Part shown: piece by piece, positions 1-7,994 of the stretch
Position numbering within the stretch: the first letter of the stretch is position 1
Layout: every line of letters begins with the position of its first letter
Origin: Planktosalinus lacus
GTDB taxonomy: Bacteria > Bacteroidota > Bacteroidia > Flavobacteriales > Flavobacteriaceae
NCBI RefSeq assembly: GCF_014640155.1
Contig: NZ_BMGK01000001.1
Coordinates: 310,001 to 374,000 of the forward strand
Reading direction: 5' to 3'
DNA: 64,000 bases
Made by a program: the position numbers and the translations under genes
Notes under the pieces: generated by a model
Databases searched by the model: none
Seen by the model: the letters and a program-made list of their open reading frames with translations, nothing else
Told to the model about the DNA's origin: nothing

Positions 1-928
1 ATTCCTTTGGCTGGATTTCCATAATGCGGTTAAAACCGTCACTGGCTTTTCCGCCTGCCTGCTCTACTATAAATGCCATGGGGTTGCATTCATAGAGCAA
101 ACGTAATTTTCCTTTTGAGGCTTTAGAGCTTTTGGGATAAAAATAAATACCTCCTTTTAAAATATTCCGGTGAATGTCTGAAACCAGCGAGCCGATGTAT
201 CTGGAAGTATAAGGCCGGTCATCTTCTTCCATCTGACAGTATTTTATATAGTCCTTGACACCTTGCGGAAAATGAATATAATTGCCTTCATTTACTGAAT
301 AAATGTGCCCGTCTTCCGGAATACACATATTAGGGTGAGAAAGGTAGTAAGTTCCAATGGCAGGGTTTAAGGTAAAACCGTTTACCCCGTGACCGGTTGT
401 GTAGACAATCATCGTTGAGGTTCCGTAAATTATATAACCTGCGGCGACCTGATTGACGCCCGGTTGTAAAAAATCTTCCAGTGTAACCGGTGTTCCGGCG
501 GGGGTAACCCTTCTGTAAATGGAAAAAATGGTGCCTACTGAAACATTTACATCGATGTTTGATGAACCATCCAACGGGTCAATCAAGACCACATATTTGT
601 TTTGGTTATTTTTTTCTCGGCCTGAAATGGTGATAAACCCATCGTTTTCTTCAGAAGCTATTCCACATACAATTTCACGGTTTGTCAGGGTTTTAATAAA
701 GGCTTCGTTGGCAAACACGTCTAGTTTTTGCTGTTCTTCACCTTGAATGTTTTTGTCACCAAAGGCACCTAAAATATCAACCAAACCGGCTTTGTTTACC
801 TCGTGGTTTACTACCTTTGCAGCCAGCCTGATGGAGTTGATCAATCGGGAAAGTTCGCCGGAAGAGTAAGCAAAATCCTTTTGGTTTTCAATGATAAATT
901 CGCCTAAAGTTTTGTTGTGGTCTGCCAT
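1..928 (-). CDS. fbp: Class I fructose-1,6-bisphosphatase (3' end cut by window)
   Basis: Hydrolyses fructose 1,6-bisphosphate to fructose 6-phosphate, the committed cytoplasmic step of gluconeogenesis. Translation of the minus strand from the ATG at 928 gives about 309 residues beginning [11 protein letters not shown] with no stop before the window edge. The metal-binding motif [10 protein letters not shown] is intact, as are GGIYFYP and the late substrate region ending in [10 protein letters not shown]. The family is usually about 335 residues, so only some 25 C-terminal residues lie outside. It is divergent from the GNAT/lysC/olsF genes, with about 157 bases between starts. Identification is firm from the motif series; symbol fbp follows the class I family. 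Confidence 0.95.
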   Translation of the reverse strand, partial: MADHNKTLGEFIIENQKDFAYSSGELSRLINSIRLAAKVVNHEVNKAGLVDILGAFGDKNIQGEEQQKLDVFANEAFIKTLTNREIVCGIASEENDGFITISGREKNNQNKYVVLIDPLDGSSNIDVNVSVGTIFSIYRRVTPAGTPVTLEDFLQPGVNQVAAGYIIYGTSTMIVYTTGHGVNGFTLNPAIGTYYLSHPNMCIPEDGHIYSVNEGNYIHFPQGVKDYIKYCQMEEDDRPYTSRYIGSLVSDIHRNILKGGIYFYPKSSKASKGKLRLLYECNPMAFIVEQAGGKASDGFNRIMEIQPKE

Positions 929-1027
929 TTTTTGGAAAAGATGTGTTTGTGTTTACAAAAGTACATGAATTTTTTCCATTCTTAAGTAAATATATAGGAC
1001 GGAAAAATTCGTGTATTTTTACTTAGG

Positions 1028-1044
1028 AAATATCGATATTTTTG
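1028..1044 (+). promoter_or_regulatory. Candidate -7 box overlapping a 14-bp palindrome
   Basis: AAATATCGATATTT at 1028-1041 is a perfect palindrome, and TATTTTTG at 1037-1044 matches the Bacteroidota -7 consensus TAnnTTTG. It lies 41 bases before the GNAT start. No good -33 TTG is seen at the usual spacing, so the promoter call is tentative. Confidence 0.35.
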
Positions 1045-1085
1045 TGATGAATGAAGTGTAATTTAGGAACCAATTTCTATGAGAT

Positions 1086-1565
1086 ATGAATTATAAAATA
1101 AGAGAAAGTAAAAAAGAAGACATGCCTCAAGTGCTCGATTTAATAAAAGAGCTGGCCACCTTTGAGCGTGAGCCCGAAGCTGTGGTTGTTACCGTTGAGG
1201 AACTCGAGAAAGAAGGCTTTGGTGAGCATCCGCTCTTCAAATGTTTTGTGGCTGAAGTTGATGATGAAATTGTAGGGATGGCTTTGGTTTATTTCCGGTT
1301 TTCAACCTGGAAAGGCCGCACCATTCACCTGGAAGATTTAATTGTGAAAGAAAAAATGAGAGGCTCAGGCCTTGGAAGTGCTTTGTATCAGGAAGTGTTG
1401 AAATATGCCAAATCACAAGGCGTAAAACGTGTTGAATGGGTGGTACTCGACTGGAATGAGGGTGCCATTAAATTTTATGAACGCAGCGGAGCCAAAATAT
1501 TAAAGGACTGGCGCACCGTGCATATGGACGAACAAGGAATTACAAATTTTATAGATTTTAATTAA
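1086..1565 (+). CDS. GNAT family N-acetyltransferase (SSAT/thialysine type)
   Basis: A 159-residue single-domain GNAT protein that transfers an acetyl group from acetyl-CoA to an amine. The acetyl-CoA loop is visible as RGSGLGSALYQEVLKYA, preceded by HLEDLIVKEKMRG and followed by VVLDWNEGAIKFYERSGA, a pattern close to diamine/thialysine acetyltransferases. Its stop codon overlaps the start of the aspartate kinase gene by one base (TAATG), so the two are probably translationally coupled. The true substrate cannot be read from sequence; a small polyamine-like or lysine-like amine is an inference from the subfamily resemblance. Confidence 0.85.
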   Translation: MNYKIRESKKEDMPQVLDLIKELATFEREPEAVVVTVEELEKEGFGEHPLFKCFVAEVDDEIVGMALVYFRFSTWKGRTIHLEDLIVKEKMRGSGLGSALYQEVLKYAKSQGVKRVEWVVLDWNEGAIKFYERSGAKILKDWRTVHMDEQGITNFIDFN

Positions 1566-2815
1566 TGCGTGTATTCAAATTTGGTGGTGCTTCTGTAAAA
1601 GATGCTGAAAGTATAAAAAACCTATCGAGGGTTTTAGAAACTACCGGTGTTGAAAACCTGGTGGTAGTGGTCTCTGCAATGGGAAAAATGACCAACGCCC
1701 TTGAAAAAGTCGTTTCTGATTACTTAACAAAATCACCTGAATTAAAAGCATCCCTTGCATATGTGATTGATTACCATTACCAAATAGTTCAAGCACTTTT
1801 TCCTGAGAAAAGTCATCCTGTTTATGAAGAGATACAAGAATTTTTTGAGGAACTAAAGTCTTTTTTTGAATTGAATAAATCCAATTCTCATTCCTATGTA
1901 TATGATCAGGTTGTGTGTTATGGCGAGTTGATTTCCACTAAAATTATAAGTCAATTTTTGAATCACCACAATTTAAAAAATACCTGGTTAGACAGCAGGG
2001 AATGCATTAAAACTGATAATAATTATCGTGACGCAGGTGTTGACTGGAGTTTAACACAAGCTCAAATCAAATCTAAAATTGAGCATAGGGCGTTAACAAT
2101 CACACAGGGCTTCTTGGGTTCTAATGAAAATAATTTCACAACCACACTGGGTCGGGAAGGAAGTGACTACTCAGCTGCTATTTTTGCCTATTGCCTTGGA
2201 GCAGAAAGTGTGACTATTTGGAAAGATGTGCCGGGCGTGTTAAATGCCGACCCACGAGTTTTTCAAAACACAGAACTTTTAAGAAAAATTTCATACAGGG
2301 AAGCTATTGAAATGGCATTTTACGGAGCTTCTGTTATTCACCCCAAAACATTACAACCGCTCCAGCGAAAGGAAATTCCTTTGTTTGTAAAGTCATTCTT
2401 AAAACCTTTAGAACAAGGAACATGTGTGACAAAAGGGAAGGATTTGGAACCTTCGGTTTCATGTTATATTGTTAAGAATGAACAAGTGCTTATATCACTC
2501 TCTTCGCTCGATTTTTCATTTATGATGGAAGACAATATTGGAGAAGTCTTCAAACTACTCCATGACTTTAAAATGAAAGTAAACCTAATTCAAAACTCTG
2601 CTATTAGTTTTACGGTAGTTGTTGATAATAAATACAAGAAATTGGAAGAACTCATTTCTAAATTAAAATCAAATTTCAAAGTACGTTTTAATGAAAATGT
2701 AACTCTCTTCACCATTCGACATTTTAGAGAACGTGATGTCTTTGAAATGGAAAAAAACTATCAGGTATTATTAAAACAACAAAGCCGGGATACAGTTCAG
2801 TTAGTTGTAAAATAA
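1565..2815 (+). CDS. lysC: Aspartate kinase (monofunctional)
   Basis: Phosphorylates L-aspartate to 4-phospho-aspartate, first step toward lysine/diaminopimelate, threonine and methionine. The N-terminal kinase motif KFGGASVKDAESI, the central TLGREGSDYSAAIFAYCLGA and the WKDVPGVLNADPR segment are present within residues 1-275. The remaining part (about 300-416) fits a regulatory ACT region. At 416 residues it has the size of stand-alone kinases and carries no fused homoserine dehydrogenase. It overlaps the upstream GNAT gene by one base. The ACT part is weakly conserved by eye, so feedback behaviour is not predicted. Confidence 0.92.
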   Translation: MRVFKFGGASVKDAESIKNLSRVLETTGVENLVVVVSAMGKMTNALEKVVSDYLTKSPELKASLAYVIDYHYQIVQALFPEKSHPVYEEIQEFFEELKSFFELNKSNSHSYVYDQVVCYGELISTKIISQFLNHHNLKNTWLDSRECIKTDNNYRDAGVDWSLTQAQIKSKIEHRALTITQGFLGSNENNFTTTLGREGSDYSAAIFAYCLGAESVTIWKDVPGVLNADPRVFQNTELLRKISYREAIEMAFYGASVIHPKTLQPLQRKEIPLFVKSFLKPLEQGTCVTKGKDLEPSVSCYIVKNEQVLISLSSLDFSFMMEDNIGEVFKLLHDFKMKVNLIQNSAISFTVVVDNKYKKLEELISKLKSNFKVRFNENVTLFTIRHFRERDVFEMEKNYQVLLKQQSRDTVQLVVK

Positions 2816-2877
2816 AACGGTTCAGTTGAATTATTTTTAAATGTCATATATTTACCCAAGCCAATAAAAATAAGACC

Positions 2878-4695
2878 ATGCCATTAGTAACTCCACGTGA
2901 AATCTCTAAAGCTATCAGTACAGATAAGCTAGGCTTTATTGGTACTTTATGCGGATGGTCATTGATGAAAGCACTGCGTATTTCTGCGTGTAATCGAATT
3001 TATGATAAACACAAACACCTGGAAGGTGTTGATTTTATTAATGCGTTAATTGATGAGTTTGAAGTAAAGTTTGAAATACCGGATGAAGATTTAAGACGCA
3101 TTCCAAAAAGAGGAGCTTTTATAACTATTTCAAACCATCCATTGGGAGGAATAGATGGTATTTTACTTCTAAAATTGCTACTTGAACAAAGACCCGATTA
3201 TAAAATTATTGCGAACTTTTTACTGCACCGCATTGAACCGCTAAAACCTTATGTGATGCCGGTGAATCCATTTGAAAATAAAAAGGAAGTAAAATCGAGT
3301 TTATTGGGATTTAAACAAGCAATACAACATCTCCAAGAGGAAATGCCTTTAGGAATCTTTCCTGCAGGAGAGGTTTCCACATATAAAGAAGATAAACGCA
3401 TAACTGACAGGCCATGGGAAGAAGCTGCCATGAAACTCATTAAGAAAGCAGAAGTACCGGTGGTGCCCATCTATTTTCATGCAAAAAACAGTTTGCTTTT
3501 TTATAAATTGGCAAAGTTGAGCCCAACGTTTCGAACGGCCAAATTACCTTCGGAATTATTAAGTCAAAGAGAGCGAACTATCAAAATAAGAATTGGGAAT
3601 CCCATTTCTGTAAAAGACCAGCAAGAACAAGAGACCCTTGAAGATTTCTCTGCTTTTTTAAGAAAGAAGACTTATATGTTGGCCAATACGTTTAACAAAA
3701 AGAAACTGCTGGACAACATTCCTAAAACACTTAAATTTCCAAAACCTCCCAAAAATATAGTCACTCCAGTTGACCCAAAGATTCTTGAACAGGAAGTGTT
3801 GAAGCTTCAGGATTTAGACAAGCGTTTGTTGATAAGCAAAAATTATGAAGTGTATCTTTCACATCCAGACCATATTCCAAATATCCTTCAAGAGATTGGT
3901 CGCTTGCGCGAAATCACATTCAGAGAAGTGGGAGAAGGCACCAATCAGGCAATAGATCTTGATGTGTATGATGCTTATTATCATCATATGTTTTTATGGG
4001 ATAACGAAGCCAAAAAAATTGCCGGAGCTTACCGAATGGGCTTGGGTTCTAAAATTTTCAAGGACTATGGTATCGAAGGTTTTTATTTACATGATCTTTT
4101 TCGATTTGAGCCGGAATTGCACAAAATGATGAGCCAGTCAATAGAAATGGGCCGCGCATTCATTATTAAAGATTACCAACAAAAGCCAATGCCTTTGTTT
4201 TTACTATGGAAAGGGATTGTGCACACCACATTACGTTTTCCGGAACACAAATACCTCATAGGGGGTGTAACAATCAGTGATCGGTTTTCAGAATTTTCAA
4301 AATCACTGATGATTGAATTTATGAAATCCAATTATTACGATCCTTATGTTGCCCAGTTTATTCACCCAAAAAAGGATTTTAAAGTAAAACTAAAAGATGC
4401 AGATAAAGATTTTGTTTTTGACGAAAGTGAAGCCGATCTGAATAAATTTGACAAAATTATAGATGAACTCGAACCCGGTGAATTGAGATTGCCGGTGCTT
4501 ATCAAAAAATACATCAAACAAAACGCCAAGGTGGTAGCTTTTAATGTAGATCCTTTATTTAATAATGCGGTCGACGGCTTGATGTATATTCGAATTGCAG
4601 ACTTACCTGAAAGCACAGTAAAACCTGTTATGGAGGAGTTTCAGGCAGAATTGGAACAAAAATTTGAATCCCGAAGTGAAGAAACCGAGGATTGA
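2878..4695 (+). CDS. olsF: Bifunctional acyltransferase, OlsF-like (PlsC domain plus GNAT/hemolysin-type domain)
   Basis: 605 residues with two acyltransferase halves. The N-terminal half (about 70-280) is PlsC-like: NHPLGGIDG at 86-94 and FPAGEVST at 161-168. Spacing in the first motif is H-x5-D, not the usual H-x4-D. The C-terminal half (about 330-530) resembles the OlsB/hemolysin GNAT-like domain, with AGAYRMGLG, FYLHDLF, SIEMGRAFI and PLFLLWKGI. This order matches OlsF, described in Serratia with homologues in Flavobacterium, in which one half N-acylates ornithine and the other O-acylates lyso-ornithine lipid. A role in aminolipid synthesis at the inner membrane is therefore likely. The start ATG at 2878 lies 62 bases after lysC. 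Which amino acid is acylated is not visible here. Confidence 0.8.
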   Translation: MPLVTPREISKAISTDKLGFIGTLCGWSLMKALRISACNRIYDKHKHLEGVDFINALIDEFEVKFEIPDEDLRRIPKRGAFITISNHPLGGIDGILLLKLLLEQRPDYKIIANFLLHRIEPLKPYVMPVNPFENKKEVKSSLLGFKQAIQHLQEEMPLGIFPAGEVSTYKEDKRITDRPWEEAAMKLIKKAEVPVVPIYFHAKNSLLFYKLAKLSPTFRTAKLPSELLSQRERTIKIRIGNPISVKDQQEQETLEDFSAFLRKKTYMLANTFNKKKLLDNIPKTLKFPKPPKNIVTPVDPKILEQEVLKLQDLDKRLLISKNYEVYLSHPDHIPNILQEIGRLREITFREVGEGTNQAIDLDVYDAYYHHMFLWDNEAKKIAGAYRMGLGSKIFKDYGIEGFYLHDLFRFEPELHKMMSQSIEMGRAFIIKDYQQKPMPLFLLWKGIVHTTLRFPEHKYLIGGVTISDRFSEFSKSLMIEFMKSNYYDPYVAQFIHPKKDFKVKLKDADKDFVFDESEADLNKFDKIIDELEPGELRLPVLIKKYIKQNAKVVAFNVDPLFNNAVDGLMYIRIADLPESTVKPVMEEFQAELEQKFESRSEETED

Positions 4696-4705
4696 TTGTG
4701 TATAT

Positions 4706-4730
4706 CAAGCCACAGGCTTGTTCGTTTTTA
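4706..4730 (+). terminator. Weak terminator after olsF
   Basis: CAAGCC and GGCTTG form a 6-bp stem with a 3-base loop at 4706-4720, followed by TTCGTTTTTA. The stem is short, so efficiency is doubtful. Confidence 0.4.
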
Positions 4731-4807
4731 ACTCAAACATTAATAAAACTTAAAGAAAACTGATTAATTGACTTTCAGTTCACTCTTGGTTTTATAATTC
4801 ATTTTTT

Positions 4808-5296
4808 CTAACAACATCCACTTCCGGGAGCGCAACAAGCTTCTTGAGTTGCTTCTGAAGGCTCGATGATTCCACAAGCTTCTTTTGCTTTACAATCGGT
4901 TTTTTGATTGGCAAGTTTGAAAATGAGTTGGTTGTCAATCGTTTCAAATGCATCAACAAACATTTGGGCAGTGTTGAAGTTTTTATTGCTGTATTCAAAT
5001 TTCAATTCAGCATCAAAGGAAAACTGTTTTATATCACCTACTTTTTCAAGGATAGATAACGCCTTGTTGGTTGACATAAATTCCTTTGATTCTTTTTCAA
5101 CCGGACTTTCCCAAAGTTGTATAACAGTTTCCTTCCAAAAATCAACTCCTGTACCACAATCTACACTATCAATTGTGACGTGTTTGACTTCTGTGATGTG
5201 GTAGTTGGCGCCCACAAATTTTCCGGGCATAAATTCAAAAAGTAGTGATTTTCCATTATTTGTATTGAGGAGTTCAAAAAATTCCTGTGTTTTCAT
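4808..5296 (-). CDS. DUF6428 family protein with cysteine-rich C-terminus
   Basis: 162 residues from the ATG at 5296 (MKTQEFFELL). A longer open frame upstream would read through the hairpin behind the TM2 gene and is rejected. The body (MPGKFVGANYHITEVKHVTIDSVDCGTG ... WKETVIQLWESP) matches the DUF6428 family of Bacteroidota as I recall it. The last 30 residues contain seven of its cysteines, ending ACCAPGSGCC. Members are often found inside arsenic-resistance operons next to arsR and ACR3-type genes (recollection). Here the neighbours are unrelated, so it is an orphan copy. The Cys pairs suggest metal or metalloid binding, which is inference; no enzymatic function is claimed. Confidence 0.75.
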   Translation of the reverse strand: MKTQEFFELLNTNNGKSLLFEFMPGKFVGANYHITEVKHVTIDSVDCGTGVDFWKETVIQLWESPVEKESKEFMSTNKALSILEKVGDIKQFSFDAELKFEYSNKNFNTAQMFVDAFETIDNQLIFKLANQKTDCKAKEACGIIEPSEATQEACCAPGSGCC

Positions 5297-5344
5297 AATC
5301 CTAATATTTATATATTGCAATATTACGATAAAAAGTGTATATAA

Positions 5345-5375
5345 AAAAGCCAAATCAAAAAAACCTGGCTTTTTA
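5345..5375 (-). terminator. Terminator behind the TM2 gene
   Basis: AAAAAGCCA and TGGCTTTTT form a 9-bp stem around a 13-base A-rich loop, lying between the TM2 stop and the DUF6428 start. The stem ends supply T-runs on either strand. Confidence 0.5.
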
Positions 5376-5384
5376 TCAATGATT

Positions 5385-5711
5385 TTAGAACCAAGGCCTT
5401 TTGTTAACCTGATAAGTCTGGAAAAACTCTTCGTCACTTTTTGTCAAATAAATAATGCCCTCAATTAATCCAATAATTCCACCAATACCACAGGTTACAA
5501 TTGTTATAATAATTTGAATGATGCCTTCTTTAGTATAGCCTAAAATAAACTTGTGGATTCCTAAAGAGCCAATAACAATGGCTAAGATTCCAGCAATCAG
5601 TTTTTTATTTTCTTTGTTGTCATTAATTGATTGATTCCAGCTTTCTTTAAATTCGTTTGCTGTATTCTTAGCTTCTTGCTCAAAGCTTTCTGAGTTTTTA
5701 TTATCTTCCAT
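5385..5711 (-). CDS. TM2 domain-containing membrane protein
   Basis: A 108-residue protein. The N-terminal 37 residues are polar and charged, followed by two hydrophobic helices (KKLIAGILAIVIGSLGIHKF and IIQIIITIVTCGIGGIIGLI). The intervening GIHKFILGYTKEG and the second-helix CGIGGIIGLIEG are the TM2 hallmark. TM2 proteins are small inner-membrane proteins of unknown biochemical role in bacteria. It lies 54 bases from the end of the dehydrogenase fusion gene and ends at its own hairpin. Confidence 0.85.
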   Translation of the reverse strand: MEDNKNSESFEQEAKNTANEFKESWNQSINDNKENKKLIAGILAIVIGSLGIHKFILGYTKEGIIQIIITIVTCGIGGIIGLIEGIIYLTKSDEEFFQTYQVNKRPWF

Positions 5712-5765
5712 AGTTTAATTAGTTAGTTTAGTTTTTAAGAAATTTAAATGTAGCAATTTTTTTGT

Positions 5766-7121
5766 TTATAAAAAAGCCCTGTCATTTGGTTCCCAAAGCT
5801 CCAGTTTATTTCCTTCAGGGTCAAGGATCCACCCAAATTTTCCATAACTGAATTCCTCAACTTCACCCACAACAGTAACTCCTTCTTCTTTTAATTGATT
5901 GAGAAGTTTGTGTAAATCTTTCACCCTTAAATTCATCATATACGGTTTTTCGCTTGGCGCGAAATAATTGGTGTCCTCCTTAAACGGGCTCCATTGTGTG
6001 GAGCAATCATTGCCTTCTTTGTCTTTCCACCAGAAGGTCCAGCCATACTGATCAGTGTTCATACCCAAATGTTCTTTATACCAGGCTTTAATGTGATCAG
6101 GGTCTTTTGTCTTAAAGAAAAATCCACCCAAACCGGAAACCCCATACTCCTTAGGAGGAAGTATTTTCTTTTCATCATCTCCAAAACCATACAATTGCTT
6201 GATTTTATCTACAATCACTTGGGCCAGTTTTTCTTTGCTTTCAACTGTCCAACCGGCGATATGCGGACTTAACAACACATTGTCCATTTTCATTAATTCC
6301 TGCAAAGCTTCGGGAAGGTCATTCCCAGTGAAAAGCGATTCAAACGAACCTTTTTCATATTCCAGTACATCGAGACCTGCACCCAAAATTTTGCCCGATT
6401 TTAAAGCTTGAACCAAATCGGTTGTGACAACACATTTTCCTCGAGCGGTATTGAGCAGCCAGAAAGGTTTTTTGAATTTTGAAATAAAAGAGGCATTGAC
6501 CATTTTGTCGGTTGCTTCCGTCCAGGGAATGTGTAAACTCAACACATCGGTTTTTTCCTGAAGCTCTTCAAGTGTTACTTGCTTTGCATTCTGGTCGCCC
6601 ACATTTTCTTTGATGTCATAGCAGAGCACTTCCACCTCAAATCCGCGAAGTTTTTTCGCAAAGGCTTTGCCCATATTCCCATAACCAATGATGCCCACGG
6701 TTTTTCCGTCGAGTTCTGTTCCGCGGTTGGCCTCACGGTTCCAAAGGCCTTGTTTTAACTCACTGTCAGCTTGTTTGAGGTTGTTAAACAGTAAAAGCAA
6801 CATGCCCAATGCGTGTTCGCCCACGGCATTCCGGTTGCCTTCAGGAGCGGCAATGAGGGTGATGTTTTTGCTTTCGGCATACTCCACATCGATACTTTCC
6901 AAACCGGCTCCCACGCGGGCAATAAATTTTAAGTTTTTTGCGGCATCCAGAAAGGTTTTGTCAATATCAAACCTACTGCGGATGACAATGCCTTCGTAGT
7001 TGTTTATTTTAGCTTCAACTTCTTCTTTTGAGGAAGTATAATCTTCGTCGTTTTGAAAGCCAAGTTGTGAAAGTTGTTCAAAAAGCAAAGGGTGGTTTTT
7101 ATCTAAGTGGAGGATTTTCAT
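5766..7121 (-). CDS. 2-hydroxyacid dehydrogenase fused to a VOC/glyoxalase domain
   Basis: 451 residues from the ATG at 7121 (MKILHLDKNHP). An ATG 27 bases upstream would overlap the preceding gene and adds residues not typical of the family. Residues 1 to about 315 form a D-isomer-specific 2-hydroxyacid dehydrogenase, with RVGAGLESID, the NAD-binding GIIGYGNMGKAFAKKL, LNTARGK and LSPHIAGWT. Residues about 327-451 form a complete VOC/glyoxalase domain, with GLGGFFFKTKDPDHIKAWY, TQWSPFKEDTNYF and DPEGNKLELWEP. The two are normally separate proteins in flavobacteria. No start codon or stop lies at the junction (PPKEYGVSGLGG). The dehydrogenase may act on 3-phosphoglycerate or another 2-hydroxyacid; substrates of both halves are unknown. 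Confidence 0.88.
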   Translation of the reverse strand: MKILHLDKNHPLLFEQLSQLGFQNDEDYTSSKEEVEAKINNYEGIVIRSRFDIDKTFLDAAKNLKFIARVGAGLESIDVEYAESKNITLIAAPEGNRNAVGEHALGMLLLLFNNLKQADSELKQGLWNREANRGTELDGKTVGIIGYGNMGKAFAKKLRGFEVEVLCYDIKENVGDQNAKQVTLEELQEKTDVLSLHIPWTEATDKMVNASFISKFKKPFWLLNTARGKCVVTTDLVQALKSGKILGAGLDVLEYEKGSFESLFTGNDLPEALQELMKMDNVLLSPHIAGWTVESKEKLAQVIVDKIKQLYGFGDDEKKILPPKEYGVSGLGGFFFKTKDPDHIKAWYKEHLGMNTDQYGWTFWWKDKEGNDCSTQWSPFKEDTNYFAPSEKPYMMNLRVKDLHKLLNQLKEEGVTVVGEVEEFSYGKFGWILDPEGNKLELWEPNDRAFL

Positions 7122-7129
7122 AGCGTTTT

Positions 7130-7882
7130 TTATTTTGTTTTTTGCCAATGTAATGTGGTTTGTTTTGTTTCAAATTCCACCGCATCCAAATGTCCCATTT
7201 TTTGTTTATCATTTGTGATTAAATGCAAATGCATATAGGTGTTGTGGTGTGTAAAAATAGTCTGGTGTTTTCTGGAGAAAAATCCGATAATTTCAACTTC
7301 TTCGTTTTTTAGAGGAAAATAAGTCAAACCTTTATGGGCTTCTTCCGGGGAACTAACCTTAGAGCCTTCCGGAAGGTTTACGATGTGAATTTTAGCAGTG
7401 TTTATTTTCCCTGACAGTTTAAACACAAAAGGCTCATTATGATTTTTAAACTTTTCATCAAGATATGTTTCTAAAGCCTCAAGGCTTGTGATTCTATCTG
7501 GCAAAATTTCTTCGTTCCATTCCTCAACAGTAGCGTAAACAAAAAACGGTGCTTTTACATCATATGTTTTTTCGACAGACATCTTACTGTTATTCACAAC
7601 TTTTGAAACATAAGATTCGCCATCAATTATCAGTAATTCTCCTTTAAGATACGCAACAGGTCCAATGCCATACAAGTTATTTTTCGGCTGAATTGTATCC
7701 AAAAAAATGGTGCCTTCAAGTTTTCCCTGACGCATAACGTTTTTCATTGCACCAGAAACCTGAACATTCGTAGTGTTTTTTATAGTAATTGGTTTTTTAG
7801 TCTCGCTTTTGCAGCCGGGAAAAACGGATGCAAGGGTTATGCTAATAAATAATATGAAACACTTACTATATTTACTTCTCAT
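7130..7882 (-). CDS. Acetolactate decarboxylase family lipoprotein
   Basis: 250 residues, with a signal peptide and lipobox-like SVFPGC placing the lipidated Cys near residue 24, so it acts outside the cytoplasm. The mature part follows the alpha-acetolactate decarboxylase fold signature: GTIFLDTI, LYGIGPVAYLKGELLIIDGESY and HLHLITNDKQKMGHLDAVEFE, the latter holding the H-x-H...H zinc-ligand set of BudA. Classic BudA turns acetolactate into acetoin. There is no acetolactate synthase or acetoin gene nearby, so the native substrate may differ. It ends 8 bases before the dehydrogenase/VOC gene and is probably co-transcribed with it. It is divergent from the persulfide-dioxygenase-like gene. Confidence 0.82.
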   Translation of the reverse strand: MRSKYSKCFILFISITLASVFPGCKSETKKPITIKNTTNVQVSGAMKNVMRQGKLEGTIFLDTIQPKNNLYGIGPVAYLKGELLIIDGESYVSKVVNNSKMSVEKTYDVKAPFFVYATVEEWNEEILPDRITSLEALETYLDEKFKNHNEPFVFKLSGKINTAKIHIVNLPEGSKVSSPEEAHKGLTYFPLKNEEVEIIGFFSRKHQTIFTHHNTYMHLHLITNDKQKMGHLDAVEFETKQTTLHWQKTK

Positions 7883-7928
7883 AGAAATTTGAATTTTTTT
7901 GTACCTTATATCCTTATGGGAAAAAGGC

Positions 7929-7950
7929 TTCAGTAACTCCAGTTACTGAA
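7929..7950. promoter_or_regulatory. Perfect inverted-repeat operator upstream of the persulfide-dioxygenase-like gene
   Basis: Half-sites TTCAGTAACT (7929-7938) and AGTTACTGAA (7941-7950) are exact reverse complements around a CC spacer. The centre is 29.5 bases before the -7 box at 7969 and about 41.5 bases before the predicted transcription start near 7981. That is the classic position of a CRP/FNR-type class II activator. It is also in the shared divergent region with the acetolactate-decarboxylase-like gene. The identity of the regulator is inference. Confidence 0.65.
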
Positions 7951-7968
7951 TAACACATTTGCAATACT

Positions 7969-7976
7969 TAATTTTG
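7969..7976 (+). promoter_or_regulatory. -7 promoter box (TAATTTTG)
   Basis: Exact match to the Bacteroidota -7 consensus TAnnTTTG, 18 bases before the ATG at 7995. The -33 position is occupied by the right arm of the inverted repeat instead of a TTTG, which fits activator-dependent transcription. Confidence 0.6.
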
Positions 7977-7994
7977 CACTAAAATTAGATAAAA

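Noticed and set aside
4808-5437. Longer reading frame for the DUF6428 protein starting at 5437
   Set aside because: It would run through the hairpin behind the TM2 gene and overlap that gene; the conserved domain starts at the ATG at 5296.
7929-7950. Inverted repeat as a rho-independent terminator for a divergent gene
   Set aside because: Both adjacent genes start here and neither ends; there is no T-run after the stem, and the 2-base spacer fits a protein-binding dyad better than an RNA hairpin.
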